DNA from: Candidatus Gastranaerophilales bacterium
GTDB taxonomy: Bacteria > Cyanobacteriota > Vampirovibrionia > Gastranaerophilales > Gastranaerophilaceae
Length of the DNA: 42,611 nucleotides
Direction of reading: 5' to 3'
Assembly (NCBI GenBank): GCA_944326675.1
Contig: CALVET010000012.1
Coordinates: 1-42,611 of the forward strand
The position numbers were made by a program, and so were the translations under genes. Positions 8,946 through 16,273 of the stretch are shown piece after piece; the first letter of the stretch is position 1; each line of letters opens with the position of its first letter. The notes under the pieces are model-generated. The model ran no database searches and was not told the origin of the DNA. It saw only the letters and a program-made list of their open reading frames with translations.

Positions 8946-9151
8946 CGAAATACCCACAGGCGGAAAAAAACGCGAAAGCCGTGTGTGAAAACAAAGACAA
9001 GCGATGAGCTTGGCTTTGTTGAAACCGTACGATGCCGCCGTAGGATAATTGAGCAAACGAACGACAGCGCTAGCGATAGTGAGTCTTGCGAAATACCCAC
9101 AGGCGGAAAAAAACGCGAAAGCCGTGTGTGAAAACAAAGACAAGCGATGAG
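8946..9151. repeat. Two identical 63-base direct repeats (8946-9008 and 9089-9151)
   Basis: The two copies are identical over 63 bases and start 143 bases apart. Each begins CGAAATACCCACAGGCGG and ends CAAGCGATGAG. A 20-base repeat GCCGCCGTAGGATAATTGAG lies before each (8897 and 9034). The segments between them differ in sequence. The second copy runs into unrelated sequence after GATGAG, so its module A hairpin has lost its 3' arm. Confidence 0.9.
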
Positions 9152-9176
9152 GAAGGCGGAAGTTTTCTTCTTTTCG

Positions 9177-9233
9177 GTTCACTTTTCTTCTTTTTCATTT
9201 CGCCGTTTGAGAGAAAAAAGAAGAAAAGTGAAC
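9177..9233. repeat. Perfect 19-base purine/pyrimidine inverted repeat
   Basis: GTTCACTTTTCTTCTTTTT (9177-9195) pairs exactly with its reverse complement at 9215-9233 across a 19-base loop. One arm is almost all pyrimidine and the other almost all purine. It sits at the break point of the truncated second 63-base repeat. It may be the end structure of a small non-autonomous mobile repeat or a bidirectional terminator. No transposase lies nearby. Confidence 0.8.
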
Positions 9234-9314
9234 AATTACACATAGCAAAAGTTATTTAAAATAAATTTTAATATATGCTTGTTTTTGGTCGTAGGAATTT
9301 GTTCAATATGCGTA

Positions 9315-9347
9315 ATTTTCTGTTCTCTTTGAGCATTTCAGGGTCTT
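9315..9347. repeat. 33-base direct repeat, copy 1 (copy 2 at 9590-9622)
   Basis: A 33-base segment beginning ATTTTCTGTTCTCTTTGAGC and ending TTTCAGGGTCTT is repeated exactly at 9590-9622. Its end TTTCAGGGTCT matches the 3' arm of the CCCTGAA-CTCGT-TTCAGGG palindromes near the right edge, so each copy looks like a truncated or fused palindrome element. Confidence 0.85.
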
Positions 9348-9412
9348 TGTTGCAATATCCCAAGGAGATTTTATGACCAGTTCGAAATGACAAAAATAAT
9401 TCTTACACTCTC

Positions 9413-9446
9413 AAAAGATGCTGAAACAAGTTCAGCATGACAAATA
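9413..9446. repeat. Small palindromic repeat with ACAAG loop, copy shared with right island
   Basis: The segment contains ATGCTGAA-ACAAG-TTCAGCAT, an 8-base stem with a 5-base loop. All 34 bases of 9413-9446 are identical to 42413-42446. It is a REP-like dispersed palindrome. Related palindromes with other stem sequences lie at 9690-9713, 42457-42475 and 42495-42515. Confidence 0.85.
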
Positions 9447-9640
9447 CCACTTTCGTCACCCTGAACTGACTAGAAAATAGCGTAAGCCAGAGTGAAGACC
9501 AAAACGATGAGTTTTGGTCGTAACTATTGATAGGCGACGTAAGAGTTTTGCTATAGTAAAACTCCACAGGAGCAGAAAGCGTAAGCGTTATTTTCTGTTC
9601 TCTTTGAGCATTTCAGGGTCTTAATAATCTTGTGTAGTAT

Positions 9641-9713
9641 AATTAAGCCCATTATTTTAGGATTAAAAGTAAATCTTACATGCTAATAAGATGCTGAAAC
9701 AAGTTCAGTATGA
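9641..9713. repeat. 73-base dispersed repeat (partner at 42367-42440)
   Basis: The segment begins AATTAAGCCCATTATTTTAG, continues GATTAAAAGTAAA, and ends with a palindrome ATGCTGAA-ACAAG-TTCAGTAT. It aligns with 42367-42440 with one single-base indel and about ten substitutions. The conserved non-palindromic 50 bases show that the repeat is larger than the palindrome alone. Confidence 0.8.
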
Positions 9714-9915
9714 TACGACCAATTTACAATAATCCAAGTGAAATTAGTTTGATTTATTGCAATTTGTAACATAATAAAACTTAGATGGTATATATTTTTA
9801 AAACGTGGAACTATACATATAGGGTGGTATATACGATTGTGATTAATATAAACGTATGCGCCATCAAGTTTTAGGGTATGTATAGGACTTTTAAAAACCA
9901 AAAGGAAATGAAAAA

Positions 9916-10332
9916 ATGTTAGGAACCTGGATTACAATTCAAAATTACATCGCCAAAGAGCAGGACTTGCAGGCAGAATTAACCGATAATTCCATGGATT
10001 TGAGGTTAAAACAAAAATATGCAAGTGATGAACAGGCCGGTATAACAAAAAAATATGACATCCAAGAAGATATGATCCAAGAGCAAATGGACGAAATGGA
10101 TGATAAAACTTGTGATGAATATAAAGATTTAATGGCAGAAATAAAAGAGCTTAAAGATGCTGAAGATGTTGAGTTAAAAGCAATTGAACAAGCTCAAACT
10201 GATATGGAAACAAAAATCCAAAATGAAAATGCAACCCTAGAAACACAACTTCAAGCAATTCAAGCAGATAGAGAAGGGCTTGAAGAAGGAAGAAAAGCTG
10301 ATATTGAAGATTCTTTCGGATATTTCCAATAA
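9916..10332 (+). CDS. Small acidic coiled-coil protein, function unknown
   Basis: This is a 138-residue protein made almost entirely of charged helix. From residue 10 to about 130 it is rich in Glu, Asp, Gln and Lys with heptad-like spacing (EQMDEMDDKTCDEYKDLMAE), which predicts a long coiled coil. Only a short N-terminal segment, MLGTWITIQNYI, is hydrophobic. There is no signal peptide and a single Cys. An AAAAGGAAATG stretch lies before the start; an out-of-frame ATG at 9908 is not used. A strong terminator follows 22 bases after the stop, so it is probably a single-gene unit. The long AT-rich leader and the repeat island lie upstream. It could be a structural or secreted filament-type protein, but nothing in the sequence proves this. 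Confidence 0.75.
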   Translation: MLGTWITIQNYIAKEQDLQAELTDNSMDLRLKQKYASDEQAGITKKYDIQEDMIQEQMDEMDDKTCDEYKDLMAEIKELKDAEDVELKAIEQAQTDMETKIQNENATLETQLQAIQADREGLEEGRKADIEDSFGYFQ

Positions 10333-10354
10333 TATTATTGTTAATAACTACAAC

Positions 10355-10382
10355 AAAAGACCCCGTATTTGCGGGGTCTTTT
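10355..10382. terminator. Bidirectional rho-independent terminator
   Basis: AAAAGACCCCG (10355-10365) pairs perfectly with CGGGGTCTTTT (10372-10382) around the loop TATTTG. The A-run on one side and the T-run on the other make it work in both directions. It separates the coiled-coil gene from the convergent branching-enzyme gene. Confidence 0.93.
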
Positions 10383-10397
10383 AATATTTATTTAAGA

Positions 10398-12134
10398 CTA
10401 TTTTCTATCAGCATATAAAGGAGCAAGTTTTTTCTCTTGTTGAGGAATAACCCCTTCTTCAATAGGCAGATAAACTCTATAGTCGATATCAGCAAAACAA
10501 TTGTCTATAGATTCAATTTCAGATAATTTAGCTTCATCAATTGCATTATTGTCAATCATATCAGCTATTTGTTCAAAACGTTGAACATGTTCTCTAAATC
10601 TATCTGTAGCATAATCTTTTGCTTGCCATGTTGTTATTAAGAACGGCCAATCGGAGCTTTGTAAAAGCAGATTTTCTCTTGCCAATTGATTTAGTGCTCT
10701 GTGCAGAACTTTGTCTGATGGAATGTTTTCGTATTTTGAAACAATATCTATTATACGTTTTTCGCAAGAATGTATAATAGGCCACATCCATTCTGTCAAG
10801 TGATTTTGCCATACCCAGAAATGTCCGCCTTGTCCCCAAGATGATTCAGGGATTTGAATTGCCTCTGTCGGCGGATGAGCTTGTAAGTATTCACCTGCTG
10901 TCATCATTTCAACTTCGGGCACGTATTTGTTTAGTTTGCGAATTACTTGTTTAATAAATTCAATACCTTCAAACCACCAGTGTCCGTATAGTTCTGTATC
11001 AAAAGAAACCATCACAAGACCTTGTTTACCGTCGTGTGAATTTTTGTAATCATTCAACAAGTGGTAAATCAAATTAGTGTAGTGATCTGAGTTAGAATTT
11101 ACTTGGTTCATTGCAAGTACAGGATCATATAACATTTTGTCACCTAAGTCGGTTGTAGAAGAAGTAATTCTCCAGTAGTGCATGCCTGAATTGCAATCTT
11201 TTCTGTGGAATTCTCTGTAACAACCGTCTCCGGGGTAACCGTCTGCTGCTGACCAAACTTGGAACCCTGCTCTATCGTTTCTACCCATCACGGCAACTTG
11301 TGCATCAGGTAACCAATATGCGCTGTATGTGTCATATCCGGTTGCCTCTCTTTTTGGTAATGGTATATACTCAATATTTCCGTAAACTCCTATGTTTCTG
11401 CGATTTCCGATAGAGTTTCCACCTTCAATTACGTGCGATTCGGTGAAGAAATATTCTATGTCATTGTTTTGTAGGGTAACTTCAATAGCCGGACGCCATT
11501 TCTTTTTACCGTCTTTTCCAATGAACTCATATCCTTGTCTGTATGCACACTCGGGCAGCCAGCAACCTTTTGCTTTTTTGCCGAAAAGACGTTTTGTTGT
11601 GTCGGAACCAACTTTAAATTGTGCATTCAAATTTGTATCAGTGGCAAGTAATGGAGAAAAACCGTGGGTTGCACCTGAAGTTGTTATTTCAATGCAGCCT
11701 AGGTCTTGGAATTTTTTAAAGCCTGAAATCAGGTCTTTATTGAATTTGTTTATAAATAAATCTTTAATTCTGTTATACCAGTCAAAATAATATTTTGCCA
11801 AATATTTAAGGTGTTGACTGTGCGCTACTTCAGGATCAGGATATCTTTCAAGGTCTTCTGAAACTGCTTTAATTCTTGAATCAAGATAATCAATAAATCC
11901 TTGTTGAAGATGAGGATCATTTAACTGTTCTGCTAAAATCGGAGTAATTCCAACGGTTAATTTTGCTTTAATGCCTTCATCATATAATTCAGATATCATA
12001 TTTAATAAGGGAACGTATGTTTCTTCCATACATTCATACAAACATTCTTCCCCAAAAGGCCACATCCCTGCCATTCTGTAATACGGAAGGTGCGAGTGTA
12101 GCATAAAGACAAACTGTCCTATTTTTTGTACCAT
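10398..12134 (-). CDS. GH57 family 1,4-alpha-glucan branching enzyme
   Basis: This enzyme cuts alpha-1,4 glucan chains and rejoins them as alpha-1,6 branches in glycogen synthesis. The first ATG of the frame is at 12209, but a perfect GGAGG 8 bases before the ATG at 12134 marks that as the start, giving 578 residues. GH57 motifs are present: HSHLPY at 13-18, the nucleophile Glu195 in CWLPECAY, and the acid Asp379 in VSFDTELYGHWW. A helical C-terminal domain rich in Trp (WGQGGHFWVWQNHLTEW) is typical of GH57 branching enzymes such as those of Thermus. GH57 amylases or 4-alpha-glucanotransferases are the alternatives, but the length and the Trp-rich segment favour branching. No other glycogen gene is adjacent. 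Confidence 0.87.
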   Translation of the reverse strand: MVQKIGQFVFMLHSHLPYYRMAGMWPFGEECLYECMEETYVPLLNMISELYDEGIKAKLTVGITPILAEQLNDPHLQQGFIDYLDSRIKAVSEDLERYPDPEVAHSQHLKYLAKYYFDWYNRIKDLFINKFNKDLISGFKKFQDLGCIEITTSGATHGFSPLLATDTNLNAQFKVGSDTTKRLFGKKAKGCWLPECAYRQGYEFIGKDGKKKWRPAIEVTLQNNDIEYFFTESHVIEGGNSIGNRRNIGVYGNIEYIPLPKREATGYDTYSAYWLPDAQVAVMGRNDRAGFQVWSAADGYPGDGCYREFHRKDCNSGMHYWRITSSTTDLGDKMLYDPVLAMNQVNSNSDHYTNLIYHLLNDYKNSHDGKQGLVMVSFDTELYGHWWFEGIEFIKQVIRKLNKYVPEVEMMTAGEYLQAHPPTEAIQIPESSWGQGGHFWVWQNHLTEWMWPIIHSCEKRIIDIVSKYENIPSDKVLHRALNQLARENLLLQSSDWPFLITTWQAKDYATDRFREHVQRFEQIADMIDNNAIDEAKLSEIESIDNCFADIDYRVYLPIEEGVIPQQEKKLAPLYADRK

Positions 12135-12386
12135 TTTTATTGCCTCCGACTTTAAGTAATTATATTTATGTTTATATTTATACCATAAATTATAATAAAA
12201 AATAATCATTTAGAATTAGTACATTCGTATAAATTTACTAAAGTTAATATAGTTAATAAGTATTAATAAAATGACCTATTTTCTAAAGAGTTTATTTGTG
12301 CTTGTGTTGAGGTAATAATTCTTAAGTTTTTATTATTTATATATTTTATAAGTTGGATTTAATTATTTTTTAAGTAAAATGTTGTT

Positions 12387-12977
12387 ATGAAATATGAAAA
12401 CACAATTTTGTTCGATCCGGGCTATGCTCCTTTAGTGATTGATTCTATCGGTCAGGTTGGATATACATATTATATGTTTAGCGCCGTTCCTGATGTTAAA
12501 TTAAAAAGACTTAATTTTTTACATGTATTTAATAAGCTGCAAAAATTATTAAAGACCAACATTGCTTTTTATCTTGGCTGCTTAATGTGGGCAAGTTATA
12601 TTAAAAAGTTTGATAATTATAAAATCGAAGGAAATAAACTTTTTGGCGAAGATTGCAAAGAAGAAGAATATACAGGTGAAATTGATTTTTTAATTGATTT
12701 TATAGAAAATCAAATGCCGAGAGATTGCAAATATTACCAAAATAGAAAATACATTCCTGATGAAAAGTATTTACCCGTTTTAAAAACATATAGAGAATTT
12801 TTGGTTTTAAATAATGGATTTGTCAAATGTGAAAACACAAATCAGATTGTATTACCTAAAAACATTAAAGATTTGACTGATATAGAAAAAGAGAAAATAA
12901 ACGAAAAAATTCAACTTGCTTTATCAAATAAAAATATTGATGAACTTCTTGAATCGTATAATTTGCTTATGGATTAG
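12387..12977 (+). CDS. Hypothetical protein, function unknown
   Basis: This is a 196-residue protein I cannot assign. It starts MKYENTILFDPGYAPLVIDS. There is an aromatic-rich N-terminal third (GYTYYMFSAVPDVKLKRLNF), a hydrophobic stretch TNIAFYLGCLMWASYIKKF around 57-75, and a charged helical C-terminal half. There is no signal peptide and no catalytic motif. Five Cys residues are present but are not arranged as a zinc site. It is divergent from the branching enzyme across 252 bases of very AT-rich DNA. Immediately after its stop comes the 75-base candidate structured element at 12982. Codon use is like its neighbours. Confidence 0.7.
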   Translation: MKYENTILFDPGYAPLVIDSIGQVGYTYYMFSAVPDVKLKRLNFLHVFNKLQKLLKTNIAFYLGCLMWASYIKKFDNYKIEGNKLFGEDCKEEEYTGEIDFLIDFIENQMPRDCKYYQNRKYIPDEKYLPVLKTYREFLVLNNGFVKCENTNQIVLPKNIKDLTDIEKEKINEKIQLALSNKNIDELLESYNLLMD

Positions 12978-12981
12978 AGAA

Positions 12982-13056
12982 GGTCGGGTTTAAGATGAAA
13001 TCAAACTATCCCAAAGCAAAAATCATATACGCTAATTAAGGTGATAGGCCCCGACC
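12982..13056. ncRNA. Candidate structured RNA or 3'-UTR element
   Basis: GGTCGGG (12982-12988) pairs exactly with CCCGACC (13050-13056), enclosing 61 bases. Inside, CTATC (13006-13010) pairs with GATAG (13043-13047). A small hairpin GTTT-aa-GAT-gaa-ATC-AAAC can form on the 5' side. A closing G+C helix around AT-rich inner sequence stands out sharply from the local base composition. No T-run follows on either strand, so it is not a simple terminator. The strand is undecided. It lies between two convergent genes. Confidence 0.4.
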
Positions 13057-13110
13057 CAATTATAAGAATAAATTATTTTTAAATAAAAATCATTAGATGA
13101 AAGTATAATT

Positions 13111-14628
13111 TTAAAAACTTCTTAATTGTAATGCTTGAGCTATGTGGGTTAGAGAAATGTTTTCTTTTTCTTCAAGGTCTGCTATTGTTCTTGATATTTT
13201 AAGAAGTCTGTCATAGGCTCTGGCTGATAGGTTAAATTTATTTATTGCGTCTTTTAGAAATTTTTTAGTATTATCATCAATTTTGCAATATTTTTTAATA
13301 AGTTTTGCATTAAGTTCGCTGTTTGTTAAAATATTTTCTTTTTTATATCTTTCAAGTTGAATTTTTCTTGCTTTTATAACTCTTTTTCTTATTTCAGATG
13401 AAGTTTCGGAGGTTTTATTATCTGATAACAATTCTTCATCAGATAATCTTTGAATTTTCAATTGAATATCAATCCTATCTAACAATGGTCCTGAAAGTCT
13501 TGATTTATAGCGGTTAATTTGAAATTCAGAGCAAGTGCATTGTTTTCTGTTATCACCTAAAAATCCGCAAGGACAAGGATTCATAGCGCCAATTAAAATG
13601 AAATTAGCGGGATATTGAACGCTTATTTGGGCTCTTGAAATGGTTACAACGTTATCTTCTAAAGGTTGTCTTAGAACTTCAAGAACGTTTCTTGGAAATT
13701 CTACCATTTCATCTAAAAATAATACACCTCTGTGGGCTAAAGTAATCTCCCCCGGTTTTGGGTTTGAACCGCCTCCGATAATGCCTACTGCGCTTGAGCT
13801 ATGGTGAGGCGAGCGAAAAGGGCGGGTTGTGATTAGGGGGTTTTTGTTATCCAATAAACCTGAAATAGAGTAAATTTTAGTTAATTCTATTGCTTCTTGA
13901 GCACTTAAAGGCGGCAAAATTGACATAAAAGCGCGAGCAAGCATGGTTTTGCCGGATCCTGGTGAACCTGATAATAAAACATTATGCGCTCCTGCTGCAG
14001 CTATTTCAAGAGCTTTTTTGGCTTGAATTTGTCCTTTTATATTGGAAAAGTCAATCGGAAAATCTATTTCTTTATTTAAAAAATCATCGATGTTTTGTTT
14101 TAATTTTTTAAGATCGGAGTTTTGATTTAAATATTCGACAACTTGAGATAAATTATCTGCTCCAAGTGTTTCAATTGAGTTAATAAAACTTGCTTCTTTA
14201 AGATTGGAAGAAGGTACAATGACTTTTTCAATTCCGAGCTCAGATAAAGAGCTTACTATGGGTAAAACTCCTTTAACTTCTCTAAGTGAGCCATCAAGCG
14301 ATAATTCGCCTATAAAGGCAATTTTTTCGCGGTTAAAATCTTTAATTACCCCTTCTCTTGATAAAATTCCGACTGCCATTGCTAAATCATAGTTTGAGCC
14401 TTCTTTTTTTAAGTCTGCGGGTGCAAGATTTATTACAATCTTGGTGGAAGGAAAAGAGTATCCTGAGTTTTTAATTGCAAGCCTTAATCGTTCTTTTGCT
14501 TCTGAAATAGCAGTATCTGGTAAACCTACAATAATAACTTGCGGAATTGAGTTAATTGTATCCACTTCAACATCAATTTCATAAACATTTAAACCGATAA
14601 CTGCCGCGCTTTTAGTGGATACAACCAT
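13111..14628 (-). CDS. comM: ComM/YifB-type Mg-chelatase-like AAA+ ATPase
   Basis: This is a 505-residue AAA+ protein. In naturally transformable bacteria ComM is a hexameric branch-migration helicase that extends recombination of incoming DNA. Residues 1-170 form the Lon-protease-like N-terminal domain (VGLPDTAISEAKERLRLAIK). The Walker A is GSPGSGKT at 221-228 and the Walker B is LFLDE at 303-307. A Cys-rich insert, CPCGFLGDNRKQCTC, follows at 352-366, then the C-terminal Mg-chelatase lid domain. All motifs are intact. The ATG overlaps the stop of the upstream TPR gene by one base and is preceded by GAGGAA, so it is the last gene of the HD-GYP/TPR/comM unit. No competence pilus gene lies in the window. 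Confidence 0.9.
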   Translation of the reverse strand: MVVSTKSAAVIGLNVYEIDVEVDTINSIPQVIIVGLPDTAISEAKERLRLAIKNSGYSFPSTKIVINLAPADLKKEGSNYDLAMAVGILSREGVIKDFNREKIAFIGELSLDGSLREVKGVLPIVSSLSELGIEKVIVPSSNLKEASFINSIETLGADNLSQVVEYLNQNSDLKKLKQNIDDFLNKEIDFPIDFSNIKGQIQAKKALEIAAAGAHNVLLSGSPGSGKTMLARAFMSILPPLSAQEAIELTKIYSISGLLDNKNPLITTRPFRSPHHSSSAVGIIGGGSNPKPGEITLAHRGVLFLDEMVEFPRNVLEVLRQPLEDNVVTISRAQISVQYPANFILIGAMNPCPCGFLGDNRKQCTCSEFQINRYKSRLSGPLLDRIDIQLKIQRLSDEELLSDNKTSETSSEIRKRVIKARKIQLERYKKENILTNSELNAKLIKKYCKIDDNTKKFLKDAINKFNLSARAYDRLLKISRTIADLEEKENISLTHIAQALQLRSF

Positions 14629-16259
14629 TATATTTCCTCGCCGGATACGTTTGGAATAAGTTTTAGAAGTTTAATGTTTGCAATTTCGAAATTAGGATTT
14701 AAGCTCAGTGATGTTTTGTAGAAGTGAATAGCGTCTTGTTTTTTGTTCATTGCTTGGCTGTATAGAGCGCAAAGATAATAGTAATAATAGTTTTTTTCTA
14801 ATGTAAATGCTGCATTATATATTAACGCTCTTGCATTGTTGTAGTTTTTATTTTTTAAATTTAACTTAACAAGCTCACCGATTGCATTTTCGTACATTGG
14901 GTTAACTTCCAAGGCTCTTTTTAAAAATTCTTCTTTTAAGACATCGTTTTTTTGGGCTATGCTAATTGCGCTGTTGTAGTAGCTTATGTACTGGCTTTTT
15001 GGCATTTTATCCAGTTTTAGTTCAAGTTTTTTTAATTCTTTTGGTTTTTGAGCATATTGTCTGTGTGCGGTTGCTAATTTAATTATGATTTCATAGTTGT
15101 CTTTATCTTTGTTGTAAGCTTTTTTATATGTTTTAACCGCATTTTTATAGTCGCCATGGAGATATTTAATATCTCCTAAACCGATTAAGGTTTCAATGTT
15201 GTTTTTATCTTCTTTATATGAATTTACAAAATAAACATTTGCCATTTCAATGTTATCTAGTGCCAATTCACTTTTAGCATATAGGGTTATGATTTTATCG
15301 TTGTCTTTGTCGAAATTCAATATATTTTGACAATCTTTTTTTGTTTTTTCGTAGTTGCCTTCAAGAAAGCTCTTGTTTGCAATGTGGTATTTTTTTTCTT
15401 TGTCGTTATTTATGGTATTTGCAAGCACCTGTTCTTTTTTGATGGCTATTGTGTTTGCAAAAATAACGCTTGAGTCTGATTTTTCAAGTTTTTCTATTAA
15501 ATTTTGCGCGTCTTTGTATTTTTTTGAATTAATTAAAATATCAAGCTTTTGCATTTTATATGAAACATTGCTTGGATTAATTGAAATTGCTTTATTTATA
15601 AAATCAAGAGCTTTTGAATATTCTTTTAATTCTAAATTTGCGCAAGCTAGAATGTAGTTATAATAATCATTTTTTTGATATGTCGGTTTCTTTTCCAATA
15701 AATCATTGATGGCTTCTTGGGCTGAATTATCAAAATAAATGCTTGAATATAATTTTGCAAAATATATTTCATCATCATAGCTTAAAGATGACTTTGGTTT
15801 ATAGCTTTTTTCAAGGTCATTTATGTTTTCATAGAATTGGTTTTTATAGACAATTTTTTCTATTGCTTTATTGGCCAAAGAAAAATATCCGATTTCATAA
15901 AAAACTTTTGATAGAGCTAATAATGATGAGTCACTTTCAATTTTGTTAATTAAAACATCATACTCGTCATAAGCAACTTTGGCATTTCCTTGGTTAAATT
16001 TGGAAGTTGCGTCAATAAAATCTTTTCTTATTTGAGATTTTTTATCTACTGTTATTTCTTGTTTTTTATTGTCGTTTGTTAAAAGAGTGTCAACAATATT
16101 GGCTAAATTAAAGTAGTTTGTGTTTTGTTTGGGTTCGTTGTGGATTTTGATTTCAGAAACGGGCTCTAAAAGACTATCCTCGTTTGATGCTTGTGCGCTA
16201 AACGGAACAATCAAGGCCAAGAATAAAGATAAAATAATTTTATTTTTTATTCCTCTCAT
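14628..16259 (-). CDS. Exported TPR-repeat protein
   Basis: This is a 543-residue protein. Residues 1-24 are a signal peptide (KIILSLFLALIVPFSAQA, cut after AQA), so it works outside the cytoplasmic membrane. From about residue 90 to 540 it carries many tetratricopeptide-like helix pairs, for example ANLELKEYSKALDFINKAIS, LGDIKYLHGDYKNAVKTYKK and LYSQAMNKKQDAIHFYKTSL. These arrays are protein-binding scaffolds. No enzymatic domain is present. It lies 14 bases after the HD-GYP gene and overlaps comM by one base, so the three are transcribed together. The partner is unknown; a role in envelope assembly or a surface machine is inference. Confidence 0.8.
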   Translation of the reverse strand: MRGIKNKIILSLFLALIVPFSAQASNEDSLLEPVSEIKIHNEPKQNTNYFNLANIVDTLLTNDNKKQEITVDKKSQIRKDFIDATSKFNQGNAKVAYDEYDVLINKIESDSSLLALSKVFYEIGYFSLANKAIEKIVYKNQFYENINDLEKSYKPKSSLSYDDEIYFAKLYSSIYFDNSAQEAINDLLEKKPTYQKNDYYNYILACANLELKEYSKALDFINKAISINPSNVSYKMQKLDILINSKKYKDAQNLIEKLEKSDSSVIFANTIAIKKEQVLANTINNDKEKKYHIANKSFLEGNYEKTKKDCQNILNFDKDNDKIITLYAKSELALDNIEMANVYFVNSYKEDKNNIETLIGLGDIKYLHGDYKNAVKTYKKAYNKDKDNYEIIIKLATAHRQYAQKPKELKKLELKLDKMPKSQYISYYNSAISIAQKNDVLKEEFLKRALEVNPMYENAIGELVKLNLKNKNYNNARALIYNAAFTLEKNYYYYYLCALYSQAMNKKQDAIHFYKTSLSLNPNFEIANIKLLKLIPNVSGEEI

Positions 16260-16273
16260 TTTCTGATTATCCT

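Larger units (their letters stand above)
8819..9625. repeat. Left repeat island: modular hairpin units
   Basis: About 1.1 kb lies between bamA and the next gene without a credible ORF. The first 750 bases carry recurring modules. Module A is a hairpin whose pentaloop is GTGGA or GATGA: 8839-8882, 8990-9020 and a perfect 9-base stem at 9497-9519 (GACCAAAAC-GATGA-GTTTTGGTC). Module B starts GCCGCCGTAGG or GGCGACGTA, has a variable inner hairpin, and ends CACAGGCGG or CACAGGAGC: 8897-8963, 9034-9106 and 9533-9573. Short motifs such as GCGAAAGCC and GTGTGTGAA precede module A. Related units recur at 41712-42260. The first hairpin, with A-rich and T-rich stem ends directly after bamA, could also act as its terminator. 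The rest, up to 9915, holds short palindromic repeats described separately and about 200 bases with nothing recognisable. Confidence 0.75.

Noticed and set aside
8815-9182. Several short ORFs of 60-83 codons on both strands after bamA
   Set aside because: They lie in the repeat island, contain the 63-base repeats and mutually overlap in different frames.
9177-9233. Insertion sequence ends
   Set aside because: The inverted arms face each other across only 19 bases and no transposase or target-site duplication is visible.
8819-9625. CRISPR array
   Set aside because: Repeat units are long (about 135-150 bases), contain variable hairpins rather than unique 30-40 base spacers, and no cas gene is present.
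12135-12209. 25-residue N-terminal extension of the branching enzyme
   Set aside because: It is AT-rich, Lys/Tyr-rich and without a ribosome binding site, whereas GGAGG precedes the ATG at 12134.
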